Shown: positions 50,401 to 59,920 of the stretch, one piece after another | Layout: every line of letters begins with the position of its first letter | How positions within the stretch are numbered: position 1 is the stretch's first letter | Notes under the pieces: model-generated | The model's database searches: none | What the model saw: only the letters and a program-made list of their open reading frames with translations | Told to the model about the DNA's origin: nothing | Source: Streptomyces sp. CNH099 | GTDB lineage: Bacteria > Actinomycetota > Actinomycetes > Streptomycetales > Streptomycetaceae | NCBI GenBank assembly: GCA_000514715.1 | Contig: AZWL01000013.1 | Location: 1 to 64,000, forward strand | DNA: 64,000 nucleotides | Direction of reading: 5' to 3' | Program-made: the position numbers and the translations under genes

Positions 50401-53400
50401 CCGGGTCGTTCGCCTCGGTCTGGCGTCCGAGCTGGTCGTAGCGGTACGTCCAGGAGTTCCCGGCCGGGTCGGTCACCTTCTCCAGCTCGCCGCGCGGCGT
50501 GTACCGGTAGCCGGTCTCGTCGTAGGTCGACTCCGCGCTCCGGGCGTGGTGCTGGCGCACGGCCGTGGTCCGGCCGCGGGCGTCGACGAGGGACGTCGTG
50601 GTGGTTCCGCCGTCCGGCGGGATCACCGTCGTGCGGTCGCCGCGGTACCGGGTGGTGGTGGTCGCCACGACGGTGTGGCCGTCTCCGCTGCCGGCCACCT
50701 GCTCGGTCTGGATGGTGCGTCCGAGACCGTCGTAGGAGTGCTGGTACTGGGTCTCCACGGTGATGGCGTCTTCCGGGAGGAACAGTTCGGGGGACGGCAG
50801 CTTGTCCGTGTAGTACGGCGCGAAGGTCTGGGCGACAAGGCCCCGCTCGTCGTAGAAGACGTCGCTCAGCAGCCTGCCCCCGTCGGGCCCCGGTGCCTGG
50901 GTCTGGCGTTCGCGCAGGAAGCCGTCGAAGAGGGTGTACGAGGTGCGCTGGGCGCCCCGGTTGCCGAGGGTCCTGGTGCCGACCGCGACCGGTTTGCCCT
51001 CGGTCACCCGGTAGGTGAACTCGTAGTTCGGCGTCAGGCTGGTGCGCCGGTCGGGCAGCCACACCTTGGTCGTACGGCCCAGGGCGTCGTACGCGGACGT
51101 GGTGGTCTTGCCGTTCGTGTCGGCCTGGGTGAGCGGCAGACCGCGGGCCGGCGCGTAGGTCGTGGTGGAGGTCAGCGCCGTGGTGGCATCGCCGGGCGTC
51201 GCCGGCGGCGTGGTCTCCACGACCCGCGTGACGAGCCCGGTCGTGGGCGTGTAGGCGGTGGTGGAGGTACGGCCGTCCGTGCGCGCACTGCGCGACTTCA
51301 GCTGCCCGTTCGCGTCGAAGGCCAGGTTCGCGGTGAGGTCGGTGCTGGCCAGCTTGCGGCCGTAGGCGTCGTACTCGGCCGTGGACTCCAGGTAGACGGC
51401 CTCGTCCGCGGTACGGGACTTCAGCACGGCGGTGGCGGTGGCGTCGCCCCGTGTCGGCGGGGTCGGGGTGGCGTCGATCGCCGCCCCGTCGTACGCCGTG
51501 CGGACGTCGGTGATGACGTCCTCGGTGCGGTCGACGGGGTCCCCGCACGCCTTGGCGACCGTTTCCACCCGCACGGGCAGGGTGAGGATGTTCTTGTCCT
51601 CGTTGGTGGCGTACGTGGTGCGGGTACACCGGTTGTCGGCCGCGGTGGAGTTGTCCGCGAAGTCGTTCACCCTGGTCAGCCGCCCGGCGACCGTGTCGTA
51701 GGTGTTCGCCTTCGACGTCACCCGCCAGTCGTTGCCGACGCCGTTGTCCAGGGAGGTCCAGGTCTTGGTGTGCGCGGTGCCGGTGAGGTTCGCGGTGACC
51801 GTGCCCCAGGAGCGTTCCTTCTTCGCTGTCTGGTGGTGCCAGGGCCGGTTGACGGTCTTGTTCAGCACCCTGCCGCCGGGGCCGGTGAAGTCGACGGTCT
51901 TGTAGGCGAAGCCGGCGGCCGACTCGTGGTCGGTGATCGGGTCGCCCTCCCCGCTGCCGAGGCTGACGGACACGTTCTTGGTGCCGCCGGTGGGACTCTC
52001 GCGGTCTCCGTGCATGCCGCGGAGGAAGTAGGTGTCGGACTGCGACACCATGGCCTCCTCGCCGAGCAGCCCACCGGTCTTGACCCGCACCCGGCCGTAA
52101 CCCCGCCACTGCGACCAGGTCTTGAACTTCTCCTTCGTCAGACTGTCGTCATCGTCGTAGTGCCAGGCCGCCCCGCCCAGGTACTCGTAGCGGGTGACGG
52201 AGTCGGAGCCGCCGCCGGTGCGGTCGCTGGCGGTCACCGACGTGGTGACGTACTTGTTGAACCACTGGCGGTCCGGGTCGGCGGTGTCGCTGCCGCCGAT
52301 GTACTGGGGGAAGCAGCGGCTGGTGTTCGTCTGCGGGGTGGGCAGGTTGTCCCAGTCGCAGGCCGGTGCGGAGTAGTTCGCGTCGATCTGGCCGCCGTAC
52401 TCGTCAGCGACCGACGACAGCCGGGCCTTGATGAACGGCGCGTAACCGTCGCCCGTCCTGTCCAGCCGGTTGGCCAGCTGGGTGTAGACGAAGGTGGTCT
52501 TCGGCAGGGTGATCGCGGGTGTGGCGGTGTGGCCGGTGCGCTGGATCGACTCCAGCAGCAGCTGGTAGTCGGTGTCGGCCTGTCCCCAGCGGTGCGTCAG
52601 CCGCCAGGAGTCGACAGGGGCGTACGTCCCGTCGCCCTTGAGCACCTGGGTGGTCACCTTGGTCATGCGCTTGCGGGTCCAGAAGCTGGGCGCGTACCGG
52701 CCCTGGTCGCACGTGGCCGATTCGCCGCAGTTCAGGTCCCAGGGCGTGTCGTACCAGTAGGCCGCGTCGGTGCCGATGTCCGAGCAGTCGGTCTGCGCGT
52801 TGGGCAGGCACCGCTGACCGCTGCTGAAGTCGACCTTGGCCAGGGGCTTCGTGCCGTACACCGAGGACGACTTCAGCCCGTACTCGATGCGGTCCAAGGT
52901 GCCGCCGCGGGTGTAACGGGTGTTGTTGGTCCCCTTGAGGTTGCGGCCGTAGGAGTTCTTCTCCTGGTGGTAGTAGTAGGCGACGGCGTTGCCGTGCGGG
53001 TCGACGACGTAGTCGAGATTCCAGCGCCAAGTCTGCTGGCACCAGGACGAGCCGAAGCCGGCGGCGTCGTGGCAGGGCTCGCCGGAGTCGTCGCCGAACA
53101 CCGGCACGTTCCACGCCGAACCCGTGGCCTCCTTGCCGTCGGCCCAGCCGGGCAGCCGGTTGAAGCCGAAGTAGTAGCGCACGCCCTGCGGGTCCGTGAC
53201 GCGCCAGTACTCGCCGTCGTTATCGCCGTTGCCGCGGGCGGCCGAGGCCAGGCGGGTGACCCGGGTGCCGTCGTCGTCGCGCAGCTTCCACTCGCCGTTG
53301 CCGGCCGGGACGAGTTCGCCGCCCTTGCCGTTGAAGGAGATGAACGCGTTGCCGTGACCCCAGCACAGGTCACCCGGCTTGCTGCCGTCGGCGTGCTTGA

Positions 53401-54430
53401 CGCCGTCGTCCGCGCACGGTTTGTACTGACGCTCGATGTAACCGGGCCAGAAACTGAACCCGTCACCTATCCAGGACGACTGGTTGTTGGTGCCGCCCGT
53501 GCGACCGTCCACCGCGCCCGACGAGTACGACATGCCCACGCTCGGCTGCAGCCCTCCGGGCACCTCGGGGACCGGAATGCCGTACGACCAGGAGAAGTCC
53601 CCGGAGCTGAGGTTCACATCCCAGGACGACGACGGCGCCAGCGACGTCGCCTTGTAGTCCCCCTTCCCGCCCTCCTCGGCGGCGACGGCGGCGAGCACCG
53701 TCGGCTCACGGGTGCCGAGCTGCACCGTGTCGGCGGTGAGCGTCTGCTTCTCCGCGTCGTTGAACGTCGGCACCGGCTCGCTCTCGCGGCACCCGGGCCT
53801 GTCGGGCGTGTCCAGGACGCAGGCCGGCATCTCCACGAGGGTGAGCCGGGAGGCGTAGCCGCCCCCGAACGCCTCGGCGAAGGCGCCGTAGTCCACCCTC
53901 ACCCGCACCTCACCCGCCGCCCGCCGGGCCCCAGGCTCGGACTCCAGCGCGAACAGCACCCCGTCGACACCCGCCCGCCGGGCCGCCTCCCGGCCGAGAA
54001 CCCGGGTGGTCACCGTGCCCCGCGCGCCCTTGGCCGCCTCCGCGGCAGCTGCGGGATGCCCACCGGCCGCGGAGGGCACGTCCAGAGTGAGGGGGAAGGC
54101 CGTCCCGTTCGGCGGATCTTGGGTGGTGCTCCTGACGCCCGCAGAACTCAGCTCGACCCGGGCGGTCGCCGGCTCCGGCCAGGCAGCGTGCGGCTCACGC
54201 CGCGGCGTCCTCGGACCTTCCTGCCGCGTACGCGGCTTGACCTTCGTCGCCGATTTTCCGGCGACCGGCTCCTCCGCCCGGGGCACGTCCGGCCTGCCCC
54301 TGCCGTCGTCCGCGGCCGCGTCGGGCGTCGTCGTGACATTCTGCAGAAGGGTGGCGACCATCAGGGCCGCTGCCCCCAACGCCACCTTGCCGCTCGTCCG
54401 TCTGACGCGCGTGCTGACCTTTCGGTTCAT
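47459..54430 (-). CDS. Rhs polymorphic toxin with HINT domain and small nuclease-like tip
   Basis: A 2323-aa secreted toxin-delivery protein. A basic signal sequence (ALGAAALMVATLLQ) is followed by a disordered region, a beta-rich N-terminal domain (SSWDVNLSSGDFSWSYGIPV), many YD repeats (YDALGRTTKV, YDQLGRQTEA, YDDRGQVTST) and the Rhs core ending near residue 1885 (GRFISVDPLLELDKP, NPLTFKDPTGL). A linker leads to a HINT domain (about 2069-2217; FVPGTEVLLADG, TTHPFW, HTYHVLAG, ending LVHN). The last 106 residues are the variable toxin: KHMPGGR, KSVF, VNAGTVIGR, LPTTWYRVV, GGVITMHP. This pattern resembles BECR-fold RNase toxins such as Ntox50; that assignment is tentative. The tip and following genes have lower GC. 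Confidence 0.93.
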   Translation of the reverse strand: MNRKVSTRVRRTSGKVALGAAALMVATLLQNVTTTPDAAADDGRGRPDVPRAEEPVAGKSATKVKPRTRQEGPRTPRREPHAAWPEPATARVELSSAGVRSTTQDPPNGTAFPLTLDVPSAAGGHPAAAAEAAKGARGTVTTRVLGREAARRAGVDGVLFALESEPGARRAAGEVRVRVDYGAFAEAFGGGYASRLTLVEMPACVLDTPDRPGCRESEPVPTFNDAEKQTLTADTVQLGTREPTVLAAVAAEEGGKGDYKATSLAPSSSWDVNLSSGDFSWSYGIPVPEVPGGLQPSVGMSYSSGAVDGRTGGTNNQSSWIGDGFSFWPGYIERQYKPCADDGVKHADGSKPGDLCWGHGNAFISFNGKGGELVPAGNGEWKLRDDDGTRVTRLASAARGNGDNDGEYWRVTDPQGVRYYFGFNRLPGWADGKEATGSAWNVPVFGDDSGEPCHDAAGFGSSWCQQTWRWNLDYVVDPHGNAVAYYYHQEKNSYGRNLKGTNNTRYTRGGTLDRIEYGLKSSSVYGTKPLAKVDFSSGQRCLPNAQTDCSDIGTDAAYWYDTPWDLNCGESATCDQGRYAPSFWTRKRMTKVTTQVLKGDGTYAPVDSWRLTHRWGQADTDYQLLLESIQRTGHTATPAITLPKTTFVYTQLANRLDRTGDGYAPFIKARLSSVADEYGGQIDANYSAPACDWDNLPTPQTNTSRCFPQYIGGSDTADPDRQWFNKYVTTSVTASDRTGGGSDSVTRYEYLGGAAWHYDDDDSLTKEKFKTWSQWRGYGRVRVKTGGLLGEEAMVSQSDTYFLRGMHGDRESPTGGTKNVSVSLGSGEGDPITDHESAAGFAYKTVDFTGPGGRVLNKTVNRPWHHQTAKKERSWGTVTANLTGTAHTKTWTSLDNGVGNDWRVTSKANTYDTVAGRLTRVNDFADNSTAADNRCTRTTYATNEDKNILTLPVRVETVAKACGDPVDRTEDVITDVRTAYDGAAIDATPTPPTRGDATATAVLKSRTADEAVYLESTAEYDAYGRKLASTDLTANLAFDANGQLKSRSARTDGRTSTTAYTPTTGLVTRVVETTPPATPGDATTALTSTTTYAPARGLPLTQADTNGKTTTSAYDALGRTTKVWLPDRRTSLTPNYEFTYRVTEGKPVAVGTRTLGNRGAQRTSYTLFDGFLRERQTQAPGPDGGRLLSDVFYDERGLVAQTFAPYYTDKLPSPELFLPEDAITVETQYQHSYDGLGRTIQTEQVAGSGDGHTVVATTTTRYRGDRTTVIPPDGGTTTTSLVDARGRTTAVRQHHARSAESTYDETGYRYTPRGELEKVTDPAGNSWTYRYDQLGRQTEANDPDKGTTTTVYDDRGQVTSTTDARGTKLVSIYDGMGRRTELRESSPTGTLRADWTYDTVSGAKGHLAASTRYVDGEAYTNEVVAYDRQYRVLRSTVTIPASEGALAGTYLSMTSYNVSGTVQAVGFPKAGALPSSGVAFTYEDETLRPIELGGDQGLKATTSYTNDGKPQFYELSNSGSKTVTVANTYERGTQRLATTRVERTDVPGVDQHNTFTYDDAGNVLSVADVSRSGTDTQCFDYDFARRLTTAWTEGDTECSAQPSGSAVGGPAPYWHSYTYDKSGNRLTETRHDTGGDTAKDTERTYAYPAPGSPRPHSLTSVTSTGPTGTAQDTYTYDAAGNTATRNLAGDTQTLTWDAEGHLAKVTEPVEGGADKVTSYLYDAGGNRLIARTPTETTLYLGATEVTLPKGATTAKATRYYDLGGGHQAVQEDDGSVSFTLADHNGTGQLAVDAATQTLDQRRSLPFGAPRGPQPDAWPGTRGFVGGTDDTASTGLQHLGAREYDPDLGRFISVDPLLELDKPQTLNGYTYAAQNPLTFKDPTGLGLDCGTGSPSGVSCGNAQTRADGSRGNRMNQTGGGVMGKPSVKHPKNSNSSPQTPKQTIHITQKDGVVWMEGFRLPSALELERMYPTLSTTDDRLDHHIQASCRPGEIAPRSEAFCAVAGDLGWLDRPQTAFDQFVLSIVAPDVGAWKECLKNPGLTRACGSAALDLPWAKALKPIKFLKAAKSCKTHSFVPGTEVLLADGSSKPIEELEIGDKVVVTDPETGKTTIREIVATINTEDDKDFVDLTIKADGSTTTLTSTTTHPFWIREKNAWANAGDLTPGQTLRTPDGTTATVTDVRHYTKRQRTHDLTVNDIHTYHVLAGQTPVLVHNANCVDAMLDDGSEAYVRGKHMPGGRQVTSDKSVFNSDVDLDDLVDNANRCRCHGPNANGNFERDVNAGTVIGRLSDDAGRLPTTWYRVVQDKYGGVITMHPIPKPEVPR

Positions 54431-54557
54431 CCCGTCGTCCTCGTCTCCGCTGCCGCGCCACCATCGCCCGCGAGCGGGCCGCCGGTGGAAGCCGGGTGCT
54501 GGTGTATGGGTTTCGAGCCCCGGCGCCGTTGGGGGCAGCGCCGGGCGGAGTGCGATA

Positions 54558-57500
54558 TCAACTGTCGTCAGGGACGTCGGTCACGACGTCCGGCATACCG
54601 AGCGCGAGCAGGGCGACCTGGCCGCCGGTCAGCGCCCCCTGGAAGACCCACACGTCGTCGACCGCCCCGGGCCAGTACTCACCCCACGCGCCGGCCGTCT
54701 TGCTCCGGCCGATCTGGAGGGACTCACCGGCGGTGAAGGTGAGCACGTCCTGGGCCCAGGAAAGCCGGTCCGTGCAGGCGGGATCGTCCGCTGTGCCGTC
54801 GCCGTCGGCGTCGGGGCAGGCCACTTCCTCCAGCTCGCCGTTGACGTAGAGCCGCGCCTCCTTGGTGAAGCCGTCGTAGACCAAGGCGAGATGGTTCCAC
54901 TCCCGCACATCCCAGAACTGCTCGTTCTGCACACGCACCACGCCGGCCGTGTCGGTGTCGGCCCCCGGCAGCGCTATCTGCCAGCTCCCCGCGCTGGCCG
55001 CGGGATCTGCGGCGGGTACGTAGCGCACCGCGAACGCGCTCTGCCTGCCGCCCGTGGCGCTGACGAGGGCGGCCGCGCCGTCGGGCAGGGCGGCGGCCTG
55101 TGCCCAGGCGGTGACCGTGTAGCTCCCGCCGGTGTCCACCGGCACCCCGGAGGTCGCCGCATAGGCGCCCACTCCGTCCAGATCCATCGCGCCGGTGTCG
55201 ACCCAGCCGGAGCCGATCGCCGCACCGCCGTGCAGGGTCATGTCGTGACCGCCCGGCGAGTCGTCCGCCGTGACCGGAGGGGTCGCACCATCGGTGCCCT
55301 CCAGCTTCCACCGGCTCTTGACCAGGGGGCGTTGTTTGTAGAGTTGCTGGACTTCGGGGGTGGAGATCGGGCGGTCGTAGATGCGGATGTCGTCGATGGT
55401 GCCGGGGAAGTACTCGCCGGTGGTGCCGGACAGTTCGCTGGCGGCGATGAGCAGGGGCCGGTCGGCGAAGCGGCCGTTGGTCCAGTCTGCTGTGGCGATG
55501 CGGTCGCCGTTGACGTACAGGGTGATCGTCTGGGTGACGGCGTCGTGGACGCCGACGATGTGGGCCCAGGTGTCCTGGTGGGCGGCGCCCTCGGGCTGGC
55601 CCGCGTAGATCAGCTGCGCGTCGGTGGTGTCGGCGTCGAAGCCGCCGACGGCCCAGCGGTCCTTGTCGGCCGCGTAGAACAGGCTGACCACCGGCCGCTC
55701 GTTGTCCAGCAGCGAGACGACGGCCTTGCGGCCCTGATGCGAACCCGGGGTGATCTTCGCCCAGGCGGCCAGGGCGTAGCTGCGACGGCTGTCGAACGGG
55801 GTGCCCCGGTTGTGTCCGATCTGCGCGTAGCCGTCGGCGCCGTTGAACGCCGCGGCCTTGCCGGCCACCCCGGGAGTCCCGGTGGTCACCCCGCCTTGGT
55901 ACGTCGCGGGGACCACCTCCGCCTGCCCGGACACCCGGGTGGCGCCGGCCGGTTCGTCGAGGTCGAAGACGGCCACCGCGGGGCGGCTGGGGTCGTCGCC
56001 GACCATCTGGTGCTGATACAGCTTGGCGACGTCCTCCGGGTTCAGCCGCCGGTCGAAGAGCTGGACCTCGTCCAGGGCGCCGGGCAGGAAGTGCGCCGGG
56101 CTGCCGTCGCTGGTGCTCGCCCCAAGCATCAGCCCCCGCCGAGCGTCCCACAGCCCGGTGATGTCGGCCTGGCCGGCGAGCCGGCCGTTGACGAACAGCT
56201 CGATGCGCTGGTTGTGCCCGTCGTAGGAGCCCACCAGGTGCGTCCACTCGCCTGCGGTGACGCCCCCGGGTGCGTCGGCCATCGCCCGGGTGACATTGCC
56301 GGGGGCGTCGGCGGCATGGTGGTTGAATACCCAGCGCTGCAGATCGGCGTGGTAGAAGAGCGCGAAGCTGGAGCGTGAGTTGCCCGGGTGGGAGGCGACC
56401 ATCGCGTTGCCCTGAGGGATCTCGTCCAGCTTCACCCACGCCGACACCGCATGCGCCCCGGTGGTCTCCACCACCGGAATACCGGTAGTGATGCGGCCGT
56501 CGACGCCATCAAGGGCGACGGCGTTGCCACGTATCCCCGCCGCCCCCGTGGCGGCCCCGCCGCGCAGGTCCAACGACCGCGCCGGGGTGGAACCGGCCGC
56601 CTGGGCGGCGCCGGCGGGCTCGTCCAGCTGCCAGGTCGCCCGCTCCGGCTGCCCGGCCTTGACCCGGAACATGTAGGTACGGACCTCGCTACTGCGGTTC
56701 CCGGCGGCATCGAAGGACTCGACGGTGACGAAGTTCAGCCCGGGCCGGGTCGGGAGGATCTTCACCTGCCTGGCCGCGCCGCCGGAGGTGGAGACCTGAT
56801 TGGCGGGGACGGGATCGCCGTTGATGCCGTAGCGGTAGCGGTCCACATCCGCATCCGGCGCATCCAGCGTGAACGTCCCGTACCGCCCGACCCCGTCGAA
56901 CCACGGGTCGTCCGGGTTCTCCGGATCGGACTCCGGATACTCACCTGAGGCCACCGTGGGCGCCTTGGGCACGTGGGTGTCGTAGACGAAGTAGCAGCCG
57001 GTCTTCGTATCGCCCGCATACGACCACGGCGACCACTGCGCTCCGTCATAGGCGCGGGCGTACCAGTGCACGTTCGTGTTCTCCGGGATGACCTCGTCCG
57101 ACGGTTTCGGCAGCGAGGGCGCGAAGGTCGAACCCGACCGCTTGAACGTACTGTGCTGCGGCTTCCACCTCGCCACCGTGCCGTCCGAGCGCTTCCACTT
57201 GGCCTGGAACTGCACCGCCACGCTGTCGCCGTCCGGGTCGGTGACATCCCGGGCGTAGATCCGGCCCAGCGAGCGGACGCGGGCCTTCTCACCCGGCCGC
57301 TTGCACACCCCGCCGTACTGCATGGTGAGTTGCGCCATCTTGATCTGCGGCGGCGGCCGGTTGTACTTCACCCGCAGATACGCCTTGTCCGAAAACCGCT
57401 TCCACCCGTACCTGTCGGACTCGCTGCCCGCCCGCAGCCCGAACGTCATCGTCGACCACTTCTTGTCCGCCGCCTGCTGCACCGCTGACCTGATGCCGAA

Positions 57501-58841
57501 CTCCGCGTCCTTCGCGGCACAGCCGTCGTAGCCGTGGGCGAACGACCGGGTGTCCAGCTTGTCGAGCCAGAACCCGGAACCGGCGTCCTGACTGTTCCAG
57601 GTGGTGGACGAGTTGATGCCCTTGGTCCTCCACAGTTCCACGCTCCGTGCGGAGCAGGAGGCCGACCACACGTTGCGCACCACGAACTCCGCCGACAACA
57701 CCGACTTGCCCGCAAACCGGGAGGTCGGGATGCGGTAGAAGACCCGCTTGGTGTCGTGCGGAGCACAGTAGTCCCAGCCGCAGTAACCCATGCCCGCGTT
57801 GGACTTGCCGTTGAACTTCCACTGCGGCGACGACGCCCAGTACTTCGACGCGAACGTCCACGCCGACGCCCGAGGCGAGGACCACTGCGGATCGATGAAC
57901 ACCGGAAACACCGTGTCCGCGCCTGTCAGCACCCGCGCGTCCGGTGTGAGCACCAACTGGTCGGGCCCCTCGACCACCTCAACATCGACCGGCGCCAGCC
58001 TGCCCGACTCCCCCGCCCCCGGCTCACCCACCGGGTCACCGCCGACGCTGCTCCGCGCGCCCGTGCCCGTGCCGGTGCCAGTGCCGGTGCTCGAATCCCA
58101 CATCATCGGCTGCGGCGCCTCGAACACCGCCCCGCCCGCCCCCGCGTCGACCGCCTCCAACCCGCCGGCCGCAGTCTCCCGCACGGTCATCCCCGCCGCG
58201 GCCAGCCGCAGCCGAAGCTGCACCAGCTCCGGATTCCGCGCCGCCTCCGCGGACTTCACCACCAGCAACTGGGTGAAGCCGTCCGGCTGCGCCCCCAACC
58301 TGAGATCCACCCCCGGCAACACCTCCCGGTAGATCGCCGTCTCCCCGTCAAGCTCCGGCGCAGGCAACTCACCCGGCCACGACAACGACAACTCCCGCCC
58401 GGCCCTGGCCATACGCACCAACGGCACATCGCCACCGCCGGAGAACTCCAGCCCCACGGCCGTAGCCCCCGGCGCCACCATGCCATCCGCGGCCGGAGCC
58501 AGCCCGGTATCGATCGCCTTCCACTCGCCGCCCACCCTGGTCCGCACCGGCCGCAGGTACTCGCGAGCCTCCAGATTCCCGTCCGGAGTAGCGAACACCT
58601 CGCTCGACTCACCCCGCAACGACAGGATCTCCACCGGCTCACCGGTACGCTCCGCCCGCGCAGCCGCCTCATCCTCGGTCGCCGCAGCCGCACCGGCGTC
58701 CGACGAAACCGCCGAGGGCGCACGCACACCACCCGGAGCCGCACTCGCCTCCACGACCGGCAGCGCGCCCAGCAACAGCGCCGTGCCCAACCCCGCCGTC
58801 AGCCACGCCCGATATCCCCGCCAACGGCCACACAACACCAC
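54558..58841 (-). CDS. Secreted protein with three LamG-like domains, partner of the Rhs toxin
   Basis: A 1427-aa exported protein from a GTG preceded by GGGGTGGGG. Signal peptide to about residue 35 (GTALLLGALPVVEASA). A beta-rich region (about 70-560) contains a DNRLRF-type segment, a short Thr-Gly run (STGTGTGTGTG) and PVFIDPQWSSPRASAW. A fibronectin-like part follows, then three concanavalin-A-like LamG domains (about 765-960, 975-1172 and 1178-1420), each ending in a GxxDDVxxFxxxL-type motif (GALDEVQLFDRRL, GTIDDIRIYDRPI, GAVDDVWVFQGAL). Proteins like this usually precede Rhs genes in Streptomyces, and here the Rhs gene starts 127 bases on. It may display or guide the toxin at the cell surface. 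Confidence 0.88.
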   Translation of the reverse strand: MVLCGRWRGYRAWLTAGLGTALLLGALPVVEASAAPGGVRAPSAVSSDAGAAAATEDEAAARAERTGEPVEILSLRGESSEVFATPDGNLEAREYLRPVRTRVGGEWKAIDTGLAPAADGMVAPGATAVGLEFSGGGDVPLVRMARAGRELSLSWPGELPAPELDGETAIYREVLPGVDLRLGAQPDGFTQLLVVKSAEAARNPELVQLRLRLAAAGMTVRETAAGGLEAVDAGAGGAVFEAPQPMMWDSSTGTGTGTGTGARSSVGGDPVGEPGAGESGRLAPVDVEVVEGPDQLVLTPDARVLTGADTVFPVFIDPQWSSPRASAWTFASKYWASSPQWKFNGKSNAGMGYCGWDYCAPHDTKRVFYRIPTSRFAGKSVLSAEFVVRNVWSASCSARSVELWRTKGINSSTTWNSQDAGSGFWLDKLDTRSFAHGYDGCAAKDAEFGIRSAVQQAADKKWSTMTFGLRAGSESDRYGWKRFSDKAYLRVKYNRPPPQIKMAQLTMQYGGVCKRPGEKARVRSLGRIYARDVTDPDGDSVAVQFQAKWKRSDGTVARWKPQHSTFKRSGSTFAPSLPKPSDEVIPENTNVHWYARAYDGAQWSPWSYAGDTKTGCYFVYDTHVPKAPTVASGEYPESDPENPDDPWFDGVGRYGTFTLDAPDADVDRYRYGINGDPVPANQVSTSGGAARQVKILPTRPGLNFVTVESFDAAGNRSSEVRTYMFRVKAGQPERATWQLDEPAGAAQAAGSTPARSLDLRGGAATGAAGIRGNAVALDGVDGRITTGIPVVETTGAHAVSAWVKLDEIPQGNAMVASHPGNSRSSFALFYHADLQRWVFNHHAADAPGNVTRAMADAPGGVTAGEWTHLVGSYDGHNQRIELFVNGRLAGQADITGLWDARRGLMLGASTSDGSPAHFLPGALDEVQLFDRRLNPEDVAKLYQHQMVGDDPSRPAVAVFDLDEPAGATRVSGQAEVVPATYQGGVTTGTPGVAGKAAAFNGADGYAQIGHNRGTPFDSRRSYALAAWAKITPGSHQGRKAVVSLLDNERPVVSLFYAADKDRWAVGGFDADTTDAQLIYAGQPEGAAHQDTWAHIVGVHDAVTQTITLYVNGDRIATADWTNGRFADRPLLIAASELSGTTGEYFPGTIDDIRIYDRPISTPEVQQLYKQRPLVKSRWKLEGTDGATPPVTADDSPGGHDMTLHGGAAIGSGWVDTGAMDLDGVGAYAATSGVPVDTGGSYTVTAWAQAAALPDGAAALVSATGGRQSAFAVRYVPAADPAASAGSWQIALPGADTDTAGVVRVQNEQFWDVREWNHLALVYDGFTKEARLYVNGELEEVACPDADGDGTADDPACTDRLSWAQDVLTFTAGESLQIGRSKTAGAWGEYWPGAVDDVWVFQGALTGGQVALLALGMPDVVTDVPDDS

Positions 58842-59239
58842 AGAGCCCCACCCCTGAGACGACCGAAAGTAATGTCGGGTTAACTTAACGGCAGGGATGA
58901 GGAGTGGCCTAGACCTCCTTAGCGGGGCGATCCCGGTAATTCACCCATGGAACTCGTGACTTGCCTCACATCACTCACTTGCCCCCCCTTCGGGCAGGAC
59001 GCCAGGGTGCGGGGGCGTCCGGGGCCGCGCACCGAGTGCGCCCCGCCGCCCCGCGGAGTCGGGGTTCGGGCGGCGCGGGGCACGGGGTGCCGCCGTGTCC
59101 GCCGCGTACGTCTGCCGGGTCGCGGGCCGGGCGGGTCGGTGGCGTGAAAGGCGTCGTCCGCCGGCGCTGTCCTGAACATCTCACCTGCCCCGTACGTAGC
59201 TCCTTCCACTGAAGGCGGGGCCGGGAGAGGAGTGCCGAC
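58842..59239. other. Divergent spacer between LamG/Rhs locus and two-component genes
   Basis: 398 bp without a credible gene. The left part is AT-rich: GTTAA-C-TTAAC at 58879-58889 lies about 38 bases before the LamG start and may belong to its promoter or operator. The right part is GC-rich and leads to the response-regulator start. Confidence 0.5.

Positions 59240-59916
<677 letters not shown>

Positions 59917-59920
<4 letters not shown>

Noticed and set aside
47630..54736. A 2368-codon open frame on the plus strand, antisense to the Rhs gene
   Set aside because: Its product is Val/Gly/Arg-rich without domains, while the opposite strand encodes clear YD repeats, the Rhs core and HINT domain.
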